Notes under the pieces: model-generated
What the model was told of the DNA's origin: nothing
The model's input: only the letters and a program-made list of their open reading frames with translations
Databases searched by the model: none
Origin: Lachnospiraceae bacterium
GTDB taxonomy: Bacteria; Bacillota; Clostridia; Lachnospirales; Lachnospiraceae
Reading direction: 5' to 3'
NCBI GenBank assembly: GCA_902363665.1
Contig: CABJAW010000004.1
Span: 124,001-188,000 of the forward strand
DNA: 64,000 bases
Shown: positions 25,323 through 34,319 of the stretch, piece after piece
Numbering within the stretch: the stretch's first letter is position 1
Layout of the letters: the number at the start of each line of letters is the position of its first letter
Made by a program: the position numbers and the translations under genes

Positions 25323-26240
25323 ATGGAAATAATCATAGAAGCACTGGAGGAACAGGGCGTTTCAGCAAATCTTTTAAAGGAAATAGCTGCTTTCCGGGCA
25401 CATTATCCGGTGGAGGAAGCTTTGCAAAACAGAGTCACTGCCCCGGACATGCCTTATTATGGAAGAGAAACATTTGAGATGGCGGCCTACGCGCTACTGC
25501 AGGGCGAGAATATCCTGCTGACCGGCTCGAAGGCGACCGGAAAAAATATTCTGGCGGAAAATCTTGCATGGGTGTTCGGCAGACCGTCCTACAACATGTC
25601 CTTTCATGTCAACATGGACAGCAGCGCGCTTGTGGGCGCAGATACATTTCGCGGCGGTGAAGTGCAGCTGCGGCCGGGTCCTGTGTATCAGTGCGCGGTA
25701 AACGGCGGTTTTGGAATCTTTGACGAGATCAATATGGCAAAGAATGACGCGGTTTCGGTGCTTCACGCGACGCTCGACTATCGGCGGATTATGGATGTAC
25801 CGGGATACGATAAGATACATTTGCATGATGCGACGCGCTTTATCGGCACGATGAATTATGGCTATGCCGGTACTCGTGAGTTAAATGAAGCGCTGGTATC
25901 CCGCTTCCTTGTGATCGAGATGCCGACTGTGACGGAAGAATCGCTGACCTACATTTTAAAACGGATGTTCCCGGATTTCAAAGCAGAAGGTCTTTCACAG
26001 ATCTGCGGTCTGTTTCTTGATCTGCAGCTGAAGGCGGACAACAATGAGATTTCCACCAAACCGCTGGATCTTAGAGGTCTTATCGGTGCCTTGAAGACGG
26101 TGCATGCAGGACTTTCTCCACGTGCAGCACTTCGGATGGGAATTGTAAATAAGAGCTTCGATTTATTTGAGCGAGAGATTGTGGAGGATATTGTGATGAC
26201 ACGGATTCCGGAAGAGTGGACGGCTGCAGCGTTGTTTTGA
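25323..26240 (+). CDS. MoxR-like AAA ATPase
   Basis: About 305 residues of the AAA_5/MoxR type. The P-loop is GSKATGKN, so the usual Ser/Thr after Lys is Asn. Walker B is FGIFDEINMAKND. Sensor 1 is FIGTMNYGYAGT, and the arginine-finger region is ALVSRFLVIEMP. MoxR ATPases act as chaperone-like partners of VWA proteins. The start at 25323 is chosen for its perfect GGGAGG five bases before. A GTG at 25200 would extend the protein through a family A repeat and has no ribosome site. It pairs with the VWA gene 71 bases downstream. Confidence 0.88.
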   Translation: MEIIIEALEEQGVSANLLKEIAAFRAHYPVEEALQNRVTAPDMPYYGRETFEMAAYALLQGENILLTGSKATGKNILAENLAWVFGRPSYNMSFHVNMDSSALVGADTFRGGEVQLRPGPVYQCAVNGGFGIFDEINMAKNDAVSVLHATLDYRRIMDVPGYDKIHLHDATRFIGTMNYGYAGTRELNEALVSRFLVIEMPTVTEESLTYILKRMFPDFKAEGLSQICGLFLDLQLKADNNEISTKPLDLRGLIGALKTVHAGLSPRAALRMGIVNKSFDLFEREIVEDIVMTRIPEEWTAAALF

Positions 26241-26311
26241 ACGCAGATTGTTGGAATGATTTTTCAGACATGCTCTGATATCTGCTTTATGAGAAAGAGA
26301 AAGGAAATAAT

Positions 26312-28087
26312 ATGCTGACAGCAACAGATGAATTTGAATTTCAGGCAGAAGCAGAAAACCGGATTCGGAACCTGATGTGGACAGTGAGCGGGGATTATGC
26401 GCTTGATACGAAGGTAGATACGGAGAGTTATTTCAGGTCAAAGTATATTTGCCTTTATGATGCTGTAAAGCAGGGGGCATTTGCCCGCTTTTTTGATAAA
26501 AATGAATTTGGCATGTATCTTGTGAAAAAGGTGTACTGCGGCGCACAGGAGCAGCCACTGACGGAGCTGGCACAGCTGTGTGTGGACGCGGCTGTCTATA
26601 AGAAGGCAGCGAAGGAGCGGCCGGGCGTCGTTTCCCTGCGCAAAAAAGCGTTTGAGGATGTGCTTGAACTTTCTTTCGAGCGCATGAGTAAAAGTCTGGT
26701 GGGCCGATTGAAGATTGCGCTGATGCGCGGATATCTGGACGGCCGCTGGGAATGTGAGAAAAAGCTGATGCAGGGAATTGAAAAAATCCGAGGACTTGAG
26801 CATGCTCAGACGACGGCGGAGCTGATTGAGGCGGTGGACGCACTTTATAATACGCTGCTGGATCAGAGCTTTGAGAAAAAGCACGGGGCATTAAGTGAGG
26901 TGCTTGACACAACGCTGGAAGATTTGCAGGAGTTCGACTGGAGAGAGTATCTGGAGGAAGAAAGCCTGGAGGATTTTCTGGAGGAATATCTCAAGCGTTT
27001 AAACAGCCGTATCGTCAGTCTGGACGAGATGGAAGACGAGGAAGAGAAGGAGAAAACGCAGGGCAGAAGGCGAGTGGTCGTGATCGATGAGAAAGCTGCT
27101 GCAAAAATGTATTCCTATATAGAATTGAATTATGGGAAAACGTATTTGAATGATCGGGAACAAAAGAGTATGTGCAAACGTCTCTGCCGCGGTGCACACG
27201 CAGACTGCAGTCTGTATTTTACAGACGGGATTCTGAAAAATCCAGTCCTCAGCAATGCACAGTATGTCAACGCGAAACGCCATAGTGAGAAGAACCGGGT
27301 GATGTACCGTAACAATAAAAATATGATAAAACGGAGCGTGGAACAGCTGAGTGCCGAGCTGATGCGTGCGCTTCGCATCCGAAAGGAAGAGGAGCAGTAT
27401 ACGGCGCGTACCGGCAGCATCGTACCATCAAGACTGTGGAAGATCGGACGGATGGAAGATCCGGGGGCACTTTTCGAAAAGACTGTGCGGCGGTACAGCG
27501 GTGAATTCGTGGTGGATATCCTGATGGATGCAAGCGGTTCGCAGCGTGACCGACAGGGACAGGTGGCGCTTCAGGCGTACATCATCAGTGAGGCACTTTC
27601 GATCTGTGAGGTGCCGCACCGCATTATGAGCTTTTGCAGCTTCTGGGATTATACAATCCTTCAGCGCTTCCGAGAGTACGATGCACCTCGCACAGAAAAT
27701 CAGCGGATCCTGGATTACACGACTTCAGCAAACAACAGGGACGGACTGGCGATCCGTGCCGCAGGAGATGGCCTGCTTGCGAGATCGGAGGAGGGGAAAA
27801 TTCTGATTGTGCTCAGTGACGGAAGACCGAATGATATCATTGTAAATCGGCCGAACAGCCGCAATCCGCAGCCATACTATGGAGAATATGCAGTAAAGGA
27901 TACCGCACATGAGGTGCGCAAGCTGCGTCAGTTGGGGGTATTTGTACTGGGAGTATTTGCAGGAAAGGAAAAGGATCTGGCGGCGGAGAAAAAAATCTTC
28001 GGAAAAGATTTTGCATATATCCGGACCATTGAAAACTTTTCAAGTGTGACGGGGCGATATCTGAGGAAGCTTCTGGAGGAAGCATAA
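26312..28087 (+). CDS. VWA-domain protein, partner of the MoxR-like ATPase
   Basis: A 591-residue soluble protein. The first 380 or so residues are helical and unrecognised, with an acidic stretch around EDEEEKEKTQ. A C-terminal von Willebrand A domain (about 400-590) has the MIDAS residues DASGS, a later Thr and SDGRPND. This layout resembles CobT/NorD-like metal-insertion or complex-maturation proteins that work with MoxR ATPases. The client is unknown, since no metalloenzyme subunit lies next to it. The start at 26312 has AAAGGAAA upstream. Confidence 0.88.
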   Translation: MLTATDEFEFQAEAENRIRNLMWTVSGDYALDTKVDTESYFRSKYICLYDAVKQGAFARFFDKNEFGMYLVKKVYCGAQEQPLTELAQLCVDAAVYKKAAKERPGVVSLRKKAFEDVLELSFERMSKSLVGRLKIALMRGYLDGRWECEKKLMQGIEKIRGLEHAQTTAELIEAVDALYNTLLDQSFEKKHGALSEVLDTTLEDLQEFDWREYLEEESLEDFLEEYLKRLNSRIVSLDEMEDEEEKEKTQGRRRVVVIDEKAAAKMYSYIELNYGKTYLNDREQKSMCKRLCRGAHADCSLYFTDGILKNPVLSNAQYVNAKRHSEKNRVMYRNNKNMIKRSVEQLSAELMRALRIRKEEEQYTARTGSIVPSRLWKIGRMEDPGALFEKTVRRYSGEFVVDILMDASGSQRDRQGQVALQAYIISEALSICEVPHRIMSFCSFWDYTILQRFREYDAPRTENQRILDYTTSANNRDGLAIRAAGDGLLARSEEGKILIVLSDGRPNDIIVNRPNSRNPQPYYGEYAVKDTAHEVRKLRQLGVFVLGVFAGKEKDLAAEKKIFGKDFAYIRTIENFSSVTGRYLRKLLEEA

Positions 28088-28209
28088 AAAATGTAGGCAT
28101 TTTACGTCTGCTTTATGAACGCGGATCGCAAAGCGACTGCGTTCATGAGTAAGTAGCGAAGCGGATTGCGAATGTCCGCTTTACATTTTACCTGGCTCTG
28201 AGCAGTAAC
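28086..28209 (+). repeat. Remnant of MITE family B with nested insertion
   Basis: The left part (ATGTAGGCATTTTACG..CTTTATGAA) and the right end (CTGGCTCTGAGCAGTAAC) match the inner and terminal parts of the intact element at 36303-36444. The left terminal repeat is missing. Between them lies a family A copy (28116-28182). Confidence 0.75.
28116..28182 (+). repeat. Hairpin repeat family A, copy nested in the MITE
   Basis: The 5' stem is TGAACGC / GCGTTCA. It is followed by ATGAGTAAGTAGCGAAGC and the 3' hairpin GCGGAT-loop-GTCCGC ending in TTT. The same two-part architecture is found in the other copies. Confidence 0.85.
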
Positions 28210-28297
28210 AAAATGAGAAAGAATCCTCAAAAGACTTGCGCAGTACACATATTTGGATTACAATGAAAAAAGTGTGTAAAAAAGGAGGTGCCTGAAA

Positions 28298-29149
28298 ATG
28301 GCAGAAAAGGAATGCAGCAGCGCGTCCTGTTCAAAGGAGAGCTGTGAGGGATGTCCGAGCGCCAAAAAGGAGCAGAAGCGTTTCGCAGTGGATATGAACG
28401 TATATTCTGATGTGAAACATGTGATTGGAATCGTGAGTGGTAAGGGCGGCGTCGGAAAATCGATGGTGACCGCATCGCTGGCAAATCTTCTTGCGTCTAA
28501 GGGATATCGTGTGGGAATCATGGATGCAGATATCACGGGACCGTCCATCCCACGGATGTATGGGCTGAAAGGGCCGGCACAGGCGGATGACAATGGAATT
28601 CTTCCGGTATTGACGGACAACGATATCAAGGTTATGTCGATCAACCTTCTGATGCCGGATCCGGAGGCTCCGGTTGTCTGGAGAGGACCGATACTGGCAA
28701 ATATGGTAAAGCAGTTCTGGTCAGATGTGATCTGGGGAGAACTGGATTACCTGCTGGTGGACATGCCGCCAGGAACCGGTGATGTGCCGCTTACGGTATT
28801 TCAGTCTTTACCGGTTGATGGAATTCTGATCGTGACCTCACCGCAGGAGCTGGTACAGATGATCGTCAAGAAAGCCTACAATATGGCTAAAATGATGAAC
28901 ATCCCGATCCTTGGTGTGGTAGAGAACTACAGCTATCTCAAATGTCCGGACTGCGGAAAGGAAATTCCGGTGTTCGGAAAGAGCAAGGTAGACGCGGCTG
29001 CAAAGGAGCTTGGACTTCTGGTTGCCGGCAAGCTGCCGATCGATCCGAAGCTGACCGAGCTTTCTGACGAAGGAGAATTTGCGAAAGCAGAAAATCCGTA
29101 TCTTGAGCCGGCAGCGGCAGCAGTGGCAGTGCTGGATGTAAAACACTAG
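28298..29149 (+). CDS. apbC: Mrp/ApbC iron-sulfur carrier ATPase
   Basis: A 283-residue P-loop ATPase that carries and delivers 4Fe-4S clusters. The deviant Walker A is SGKGGVGKS, with GIMDADITGPS and LLVDMPPGTGD. The C-terminal CPDC (YLKCPDCGKE) is the cluster-bridging motif. The N-terminus is cysteine-rich (four Cys in the first 19 residues), as in Nbp35-type members from clostridia. AAGGAGG lies nine bases before the start. Confidence 0.9.
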   Translation: MAEKECSSASCSKESCEGCPSAKKEQKRFAVDMNVYSDVKHVIGIVSGKGGVGKSMVTASLANLLASKGYRVGIMDADITGPSIPRMYGLKGPAQADDNGILPVLTDNDIKVMSINLLMPDPEAPVVWRGPILANMVKQFWSDVIWGELDYLLVDMPPGTGDVPLTVFQSLPVDGILIVTSPQELVQMIVKKAYNMAKMMNIPILGVVENYSYLKCPDCGKEIPVFGKSKVDAAAKELGLLVAGKLPIDPKLTELSDEGEFAKAENPYLEPAAAAVAVLDVKH

Positions 29150-29326
29150 AAACGAAAGATTTTGGAGCCGCTTAGATAATGCAATGCATTTTTGAGCCGC
29201 GGAGCACCCGTCGGCTGAAATTTTGAACGCAAAAGTGTTTTGTGATAAATGCTTTAAACAAAGGCTGCACTGTAAAATGTGTTTCGGAATTTCAGCGGCT
29301 TCAGGCAGGATAAGAAGGAGAGAGAA

Positions 29327-30595
29327 ATGAATAAAACAACGAGCAGAAAACTGATTCTCGGTATTCAGCATGTTCTGGCCATGTTTGGTGCGACTGTGCT
29401 TGTACCGGCACTGACCGGACTGAATACCTCGATCACGCTGATTTGTGCAGGACTTGGAACGCTTCTGTTCCATCTTGTGACAAAGCGGAAGGTACCGGTT
29501 TTCCTTGGTTCCAGCTTCGCATTTATGGGTGGAATCATGGCAGTTATCGGAGATTCCAGAGCAGGTGATCCAGATTTCCTGGAAAAGCTTGCGTCATTAA
29601 AGGGTGCACTGATCATCGCAGGCCTGGTTTATGCAGTGTTTGCGCTGATCATCAAGCTGGTTGGCTATGAGAAGGTCAACAAGGTGCTTCCACCAATCGT
29701 TACCGGACCGGTCATTATCGTCATCGGACTGAGACTGAGCTCCTCTGCAATCAACAATGCGTTTTATGTAAATGGAGATTTCAATCTCAAAGCAGTAGTT
29801 GTTACCATATGCGTACTTGCTACCGTGGTAGCGGTATCGATTTTTGCAAAAGGTATTTTTAATCTGATGCCGATTCTTTTTGCAATCATTGTCGGATATC
29901 TTGTCAGCTATTTCATGGGATTTTGTGATTTTGAAGCAGTAAAGACAGCACATTTCTTCTCCTTCATGGATACAAGCATTCGTGATCAGCTGCTGTGCGT
30001 ACCGACATTTAAGGCACATGCGATCCTGTCGGTTGCTCCGATCGCACTTGTTACGATGGTAGAGCATGTTGGTGATATCACAACGAACAGTGCAGTTACC
30101 GGTCAGAACTTTATGGTAGACCCTGGTATTCACCGTACCCTGCTTGGAGACGGACTTGCTACTGCACTTGCGGGTCTCCTTGGAGGACCGGCAAACACGA
30201 CTTACGGAGAGAACACCGGCGTGCTAGCAGTGACAAAGAATTATGATCCGTCCATCATCCGCATCGCAGCAGTATTTGCAATTCTGCTCGGTATTTTCGG
30301 AAAGGTCGGTGCCGTAATTACAAGTATTCCGGGACCGGTAATCGGAGGTATCTCGATTGTGCTTTACGGAATGATCTCATCTGTCGGTGTCCGCATTATT
30401 GTAAATGAGCGTCTGAACTTTGGCAACAGCCGCAACCTGATGATCGCGGCAATCATCCTCGTGCTTGGTATCGGATGTGACAGCATCCCGATCACCGGAA
30501 CGGTATCAATTTCCGGACTGGCACTTTCTGCTGTAGTGGGAATCGTTATGGCACAGATCCTGCCGGAGAGCGAAGATTCTGTTCTGAAGGACTGA
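29327..30595 (+). CDS. uraA: Uracil permease (NCS2 family)
   Basis: A 422-residue membrane protein with about twelve to fourteen hydrophobic segments. It has the NCS2 signature regions VPVFLGSSFAF, ALVTMVEHVGDITTNS and GLLGGPANTTYGENTGVLA, which are characteristic of uracil transporters of the UraA/PyrP type. The start at 29327 has AAGGAGAG upstream. The 130-base gap before it holds only repeat-like palindromes, and no PyrR attenuator was recognised. Confidence 0.88.
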   Translation: MNKTTSRKLILGIQHVLAMFGATVLVPALTGLNTSITLICAGLGTLLFHLVTKRKVPVFLGSSFAFMGGIMAVIGDSRAGDPDFLEKLASLKGALIIAGLVYAVFALIIKLVGYEKVNKVLPPIVTGPVIIVIGLRLSSSAINNAFYVNGDFNLKAVVVTICVLATVVAVSIFAKGIFNLMPILFAIIVGYLVSYFMGFCDFEAVKTAHFFSFMDTSIRDQLLCVPTFKAHAILSVAPIALVTMVEHVGDITTNSAVTGQNFMVDPGIHRTLLGDGLATALAGLLGGPANTTYGENTGVLAVTKNYDPSIIRIAAVFAILLGIFGKVGAVITSIPGPVIGGISIVLYGMISSVGVRIIVNERLNFGNSRNLMIAAIILVLGIGCDSIPITGTVSISGLALSAVVGIVMAQILPESEDSVLKD

Positions 30596-30676
30596 TAAGC
30601 GGAATAAAACGCAAAGCAGATAATAATTCTTTGCTTTGATAAAGTAACAGAAATTGGAATAAGAAAGAAAAAAAAG

Positions 30677-30707
30677 GCAACACTCCGGATATGGAGGGTT
30701 GCTTTTT
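30677..30707 (+). terminator. Terminator after uraA
   Basis: GCAACACTCC / GGAGGGTTGC stem with one mismatch, then TTTTT. It lies just before the region where spoIIR begins. Confidence 0.8.
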
Positions 30708-30830
30708 ATGTTGGAGAAAAGAGTATGTGATCAGAAAGAATCAGAGTATGAGCAAAAAAAAGACGGAGTGTTAGAAAGAAAATATAATGATGGAAGAAGC
30801 GGAGATATGGGCAGGAGAAAAAATACAGAA

Positions 30831-31520
30831 ATGAAGTATGTGGAAACTTTAAAAAAAACTGTCCTTATTTTTGGCTGTGCATTGTTTGTAAATATCCTCT
30901 TCTGGAGCGGTCAGCGCATGCTCCTCCAGCGCGGCATCGCAGAAGAAGTGCTGCGTTTTCATGTATTGGCGAACAGTGACAGTGCGGCAGATCAGGCGGT
31001 GAAACTGGAGGTGCGTGATGCGGTGCTCGCCTGGCTGGAAGAGGCGCAGATCGAGAGGAGTGTGACTCAGGGAAAGAAAGAAACAGCAAATACCGGAACA
31101 GAAAATGATTCCTCTTTCATGAGTGGTTTAGAATCAGAAAAAAACACAAAAGAAAAAGAGGAAGAATTCCTCCGTGCCCATCTGACTGAGCTTGAGGCAG
31201 TCGCAAACAATGTCCTTGCATCAAAAGGTCAGTCCTATCAGGCGCACGCTGAACTTACTACCTGCTATTTTCCTGAGCGCACGTACGGCGCATGTACCTT
31301 TCCGTCCGGCTGGTATGAGGCCTTTCGTATTAAGCTTGGCAAAGCAAAAGGACACAACTGGTGGTGTGTCCTTTATCCCCGTCTGTGTTTTACAGACAGC
31401 CTTCATGCAGTTGTAAAGGAAGAGGAAATGCAGCAGCTCTCAGATGTCCTCACCGAAGCAGAATACGACAGTCTGCTGCATGAACCTTCCAAATGGAAAT
31501 TTACATTTCGCTGGTTTTAA
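30831..31520 (+). CDS. spoIIR: Stage II sporulation protein R
   Basis: About 229 residues. An N-terminal membrane segment (TVLIFGCALFVNILFW) is followed by the SpoIIR core LRFHVLANSDSAADQAVKLE, then a charged insert of about 40 residues rich in Lys/Glu/Thr, and a C-terminal region with YGACTFPSGWYEAFRI and WWCVLYPRLCF. In the forespore SpoIIR is exported to trigger SpoIIGA processing of pro-sigma-E, so this marks a spore former. Starts at 30807 and 30708 are in frame; 30831 gives the usual family length and has AGGAG upstream at a longish 13 bases. Confidence 0.87.
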   Translation: MKYVETLKKTVLIFGCALFVNILFWSGQRMLLQRGIAEEVLRFHVLANSDSAADQAVKLEVRDAVLAWLEEAQIERSVTQGKKETANTGTENDSSFMSGLESEKNTKEKEEEFLRAHLTELEAVANNVLASKGQSYQAHAELTTCYFPERTYGACTFPSGWYEAFRIKLGKAKGHNWWCVLYPRLCFTDSLHAVVKEEEMQQLSDVLTEAEYDSLLHEPSKWKFTFRWF

Positions 31521-33349
31521 GCATTCTTCTTTTTGATCATTGCACGCTTGCGCATGGTCGGATCAAGGATCTTCTTGCGGATACGCAGGCTTTTCGGAGT
31601 TACCTCAAGCAGCTCGTCCGTATCGATGAACTCAAGTGCCTGCTCCAGGCTGAGCACCTTCGGCGGCGTCAGCTTCAGCGCATCGTCCGATCCGGAAGCA
31701 CGCGTGTTCGTCAGATGCTTCGTTTTGCAGACATTCAGCTCGATGTCCTCCGGCTTTGCGCTCTGTCCGATGATCATACCGGAGTAAACCTTCTCACCCG
31801 GTTTGATAAAGAGCGTACCACGGTCCTGTGCGTTGAACAGTCCGTAGGCAACGGCTTCACCGGATTCAAACGCGATCAGGGAACCCTGGCTGCGGTACTG
31901 CAGGTCTCCCTTGTACGGGCCGTAGCCGTCAAATACGGCATTCATGATACCATTTCCCTTTGTATCAGTCATGAAATCGCCGCGGTATCCGATCAGTCCA
32001 CGTGACGGGATGGAGAACTCCAGTCTCGTGTAGCCGCCCTGGCCGGTGCCCATGCCCTGCAGCTCACCTTTTCTCAGGCTCAGCTTCTGGATAACCGTGC
32101 CGGCGAATTCTTCCGGAACATCGACGTAGACAAGCTCCATCGGCTCCAGCTTTTTGCCGCGCTCATCCGTCTTATAAATAACTTCCGCCTTGCTGACTGC
32201 AAATTCATAGCCCTCACGGCGCATTGTTTCGATCAGGATGGACAGATGCAGCTCACCGCGGCCGGAAACCTTGAACGTATCGGTATCGTCCGTATCCTCC
32301 ACGCGCAGGCTGACATCTGTATTCAGCTCACGGAACAGACGGGCACGCAGGTGGCGGGAGGTGACGAATTTACCTTCCTGGCCGGCAAGCGGGCTGTCAT
32401 TTACGATGAAGTTCATGGAAATCGTCGGCTCGGAAATTTTCTGGAACGGGATCGGATCCGGTGTGTCGACCGCGCAGATCGTATCACCGACGTGAAGCTC
32501 CGCGATGCCGGAAAGTGCGACGATGGAACCGACCGTTGCAGAGGAAACCTCAACCTTATTCAGACCGTCAAACTCATACAGCTTGCTGATCTTAACCTTG
32601 TATTTTTTATCCGGATCATGGTGGTTGACAACGACAACGTCCTGGTTGACAGAAAGTGTACCGCGGTCTACCTTGCCGACACCGATACGTCCGACATACT
32701 CATTGTAATCAATTGTACTGATCAGCATCTGGGTCGGACCATTTTCGTCGCCTTCCGGAGCCGGGATATAATTCAGGATCGTCTCAAAGAGCGGCTCCAT
32801 ATTCTTCGGTTCATCAGCCAGATCACGAACTGCATAACCGCCCTTTGCGGAAGCGAAAATAAACGGGCAGTCCAGCTGCTCATCAGATGCATCAAGATCG
32901 AGGAACAGCTCAAGTACTTCGTCGATGACATCGTTCGGACGTGCCTCCGGACGGTCAATTTTGTTGATACATACGATAACCGGAAGATCCAGCTCCAGTG
33001 CTTTGCGCAGCACGAACTTTGTCTGCGGCATCGCGCCCTCAAAAGCGTCTACCACGAGGATAACACCGTTTACCATTTTCAGGACACGCTCTACTTCGCC
33101 GCCGAAATCAGCATGGCCTGGGGTGTCGATAATATTGATTTTTGTATTCTTATAAAAAACAGCTGTATTTTTGGAAAGAATTGTGATACCGCGCTCACGC
33201 TCGAGGTCGTTGGAGTCCATGACACGCTCTGCAACTTCCTGATTGGCACGGAATACACCGCTTTGTTTGAGCAGCTCGTCGACCAGCGTTGTTTTACCAT
33301 GGTCTACGTGCGCTATGATCGCTATGTTTCTGACGTCTTCTCTTTTCAT
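31517..33349 (-). CDS. typA: Translational GTPase TypA/BipA
   Basis: A 610-residue ribosome-associated GTPase. G1 is AHVDHGKTT, G2 is ERGITIL, G3 is DTPGHADF, G4 is NKID. Domains II, III, V-like and the TypA-specific C-terminal domain (GFALCPMI region on the other strand, protein GMIIGQSAKPEDIELNVCK) are all present at full length. It helps 50S assembly and growth under stress. Its stop codon overlaps that of convergent spoIIR. A 13-base tandem repeat lies in its 5' leader. Confidence 0.96.
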   Translation of the reverse strand: MKREDVRNIAIIAHVDHGKTTLVDELLKQSGVFRANQEVAERVMDSNDLERERGITILSKNTAVFYKNTKINIIDTPGHADFGGEVERVLKMVNGVILVVDAFEGAMPQTKFVLRKALELDLPVIVCINKIDRPEARPNDVIDEVLELFLDLDASDEQLDCPFIFASAKGGYAVRDLADEPKNMEPLFETILNYIPAPEGDENGPTQMLISTIDYNEYVGRIGVGKVDRGTLSVNQDVVVVNHHDPDKKYKVKISKLYEFDGLNKVEVSSATVGSIVALSGIAELHVGDTICAVDTPDPIPFQKISEPTISMNFIVNDSPLAGQEGKFVTSRHLRARLFRELNTDVSLRVEDTDDTDTFKVSGRGELHLSILIETMRREGYEFAVSKAEVIYKTDERGKKLEPMELVYVDVPEEFAGTVIQKLSLRKGELQGMGTGQGGYTRLEFSIPSRGLIGYRGDFMTDTKGNGIMNAVFDGYGPYKGDLQYRSQGSLIAFESGEAVAYGLFNAQDRGTLFIKPGEKVYSGMIIGQSAKPEDIELNVCKTKHLTNTRASGSDDALKLTPPKVLSLEQALEFIDTDELLEVTPKSLRIRKKILDPTMRKRAMIKKKNA

Positions 33350-33370
33350 ATAGCACTCTCTCTCTACCTA

Positions 33371-33396
33371 TTATTAATGATTCTTATTAATGATTC
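33371..33396 (-). repeat. 13-bp perfect tandem repeat in the typA leader
   Basis: TTATTAATGATTC occurs twice head to tail (33371-33383 and 33384-33396), between the typA promoter and its start. It would lie in the untranslated leader. Confidence 0.85.
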
Positions 33397-33411
33397 AAAA
33401 CTACCCGGTAC

Positions 33412-33439
33412 AGTTTAGCACAATTTTGGCAGATTACAA
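33412..33439 (-). promoter_or_regulatory. Probable promoter of typA
   Basis: Read on the minus strand: TTGTAA (33439-33434), 16 bases, TAAACT (33417-33412). This places the start about 60 bases upstream of the typA ATG. Confidence 0.5.
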
Positions 33440-33603
33440 GTGGAAAGAGCAAAAAACGGGATTTTTTACAAAGAACCGTTCTAAAATCCGGCTTCAGAGA
33501 ATAAACATATCTATACAGAGGCAGCGATGGGGAAGCAAAACGCTGCCGGATGGAGAAAAATACGAGAAGAGATGCTTCGGTGGAAGAAGGGAGAACAATC
33601 GTT

Positions 33604-34230
33604 ATGACAGATAAGATCATTGAAAACAATCAGGTATCCATCATGGGGAAGATCATTTCCGGTTTTACATTCAGCCATGAGGTGTTTGGGGAAGGATTTT
33701 ACATGATGGATGTGTCCGTGCAGAGGCTGAGCGATTCTTCAGATGTGGTTCCGGTCATGGTTTCGGAGCGGCTGATTGATGTTACGCAGGATTACGATGG
33801 GGAGTACATACAGATCTACGGGCAGTTCCGTTCCTACAACAGGCATGAGGAAAAGAAAAACCGGCTGGTACTGTCCGTGTTTGCACGGGAAGTAAATTTT
33901 GTAGAAGAGGAAGGAGACAAGGTAAAGAGCAACCAGATTTTTCTCGACGGCTACATCTGCAAGACGCCGGTTTACCGCAGAACACCGCTTGGAAGAGAAA
34001 TTTCGGATCTGCTGCTTGCAGTCAACAGGCCATATGGCAAGTCGGACTACATTCCGTGTATCTGCTGGGGAAGAAATGCGAGATTTACCGCCGGGTTTGA
34101 GGTTGGCGGACACGTGCAGGTCTGGGGGCGCATCCAGAGCCGCGAGTACGTCAAAAAGCTGGATGAGGAGACGACAGAAAAAAGAATTGCGTACGAGGTG
34201 TCGGTGAGCAAGCTGGAGCTGATCGAGTGA
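33604..34230 (+). CDS. SSB-like protein with two OB-fold repeats
   Basis: About 208 residues. Two consecutive segments each look like a single-stranded-DNA-binding OB fold: residues of about 7-100 (NQVSIMGKIISGFTFSHEVF) and about 108-208 (NQIFLDGYICKTPVYRRTPL, then DYIPCICWGRNARF). The second is the more SSB-like. It lacks the acidic C-terminal tail of SSB. This is a divergent paralogue type seen in clostridia; its role in replication or repair is inferred. The start at 33604 is preferred over 33550 because the fold begins there and GGGAG lies upstream. Confidence 0.75.
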   Translation: MTDKIIENNQVSIMGKIISGFTFSHEVFGEGFYMMDVSVQRLSDSSDVVPVMVSERLIDVTQDYDGEYIQIYGQFRSYNRHEEKKNRLVLSVFAREVNFVEEEGDKVKSNQIFLDGYICKTPVYRRTPLGREISDLLLAVNRPYGKSDYIPCICWGRNARFTAGFEVGGHVQVWGRIQSREYVKKLDEETTEKRIAYEVSVSKLELIE

Positions 34231-34319
34231 GCGGAGGTTGCATTCTTCCAGAAGATGTAGTAAAATAGCGATAGCCTAGCCAAAAGGCACGAAAATACAG
34301 AAGTATGATGAGGTGAATC

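Noticed and set aside
32246..33418. 390-codon frame antisense to typA
   Set aside because: It lies wholly opposite a full-length, highly conserved TypA gene and has no recognisable domain or ribosome site.
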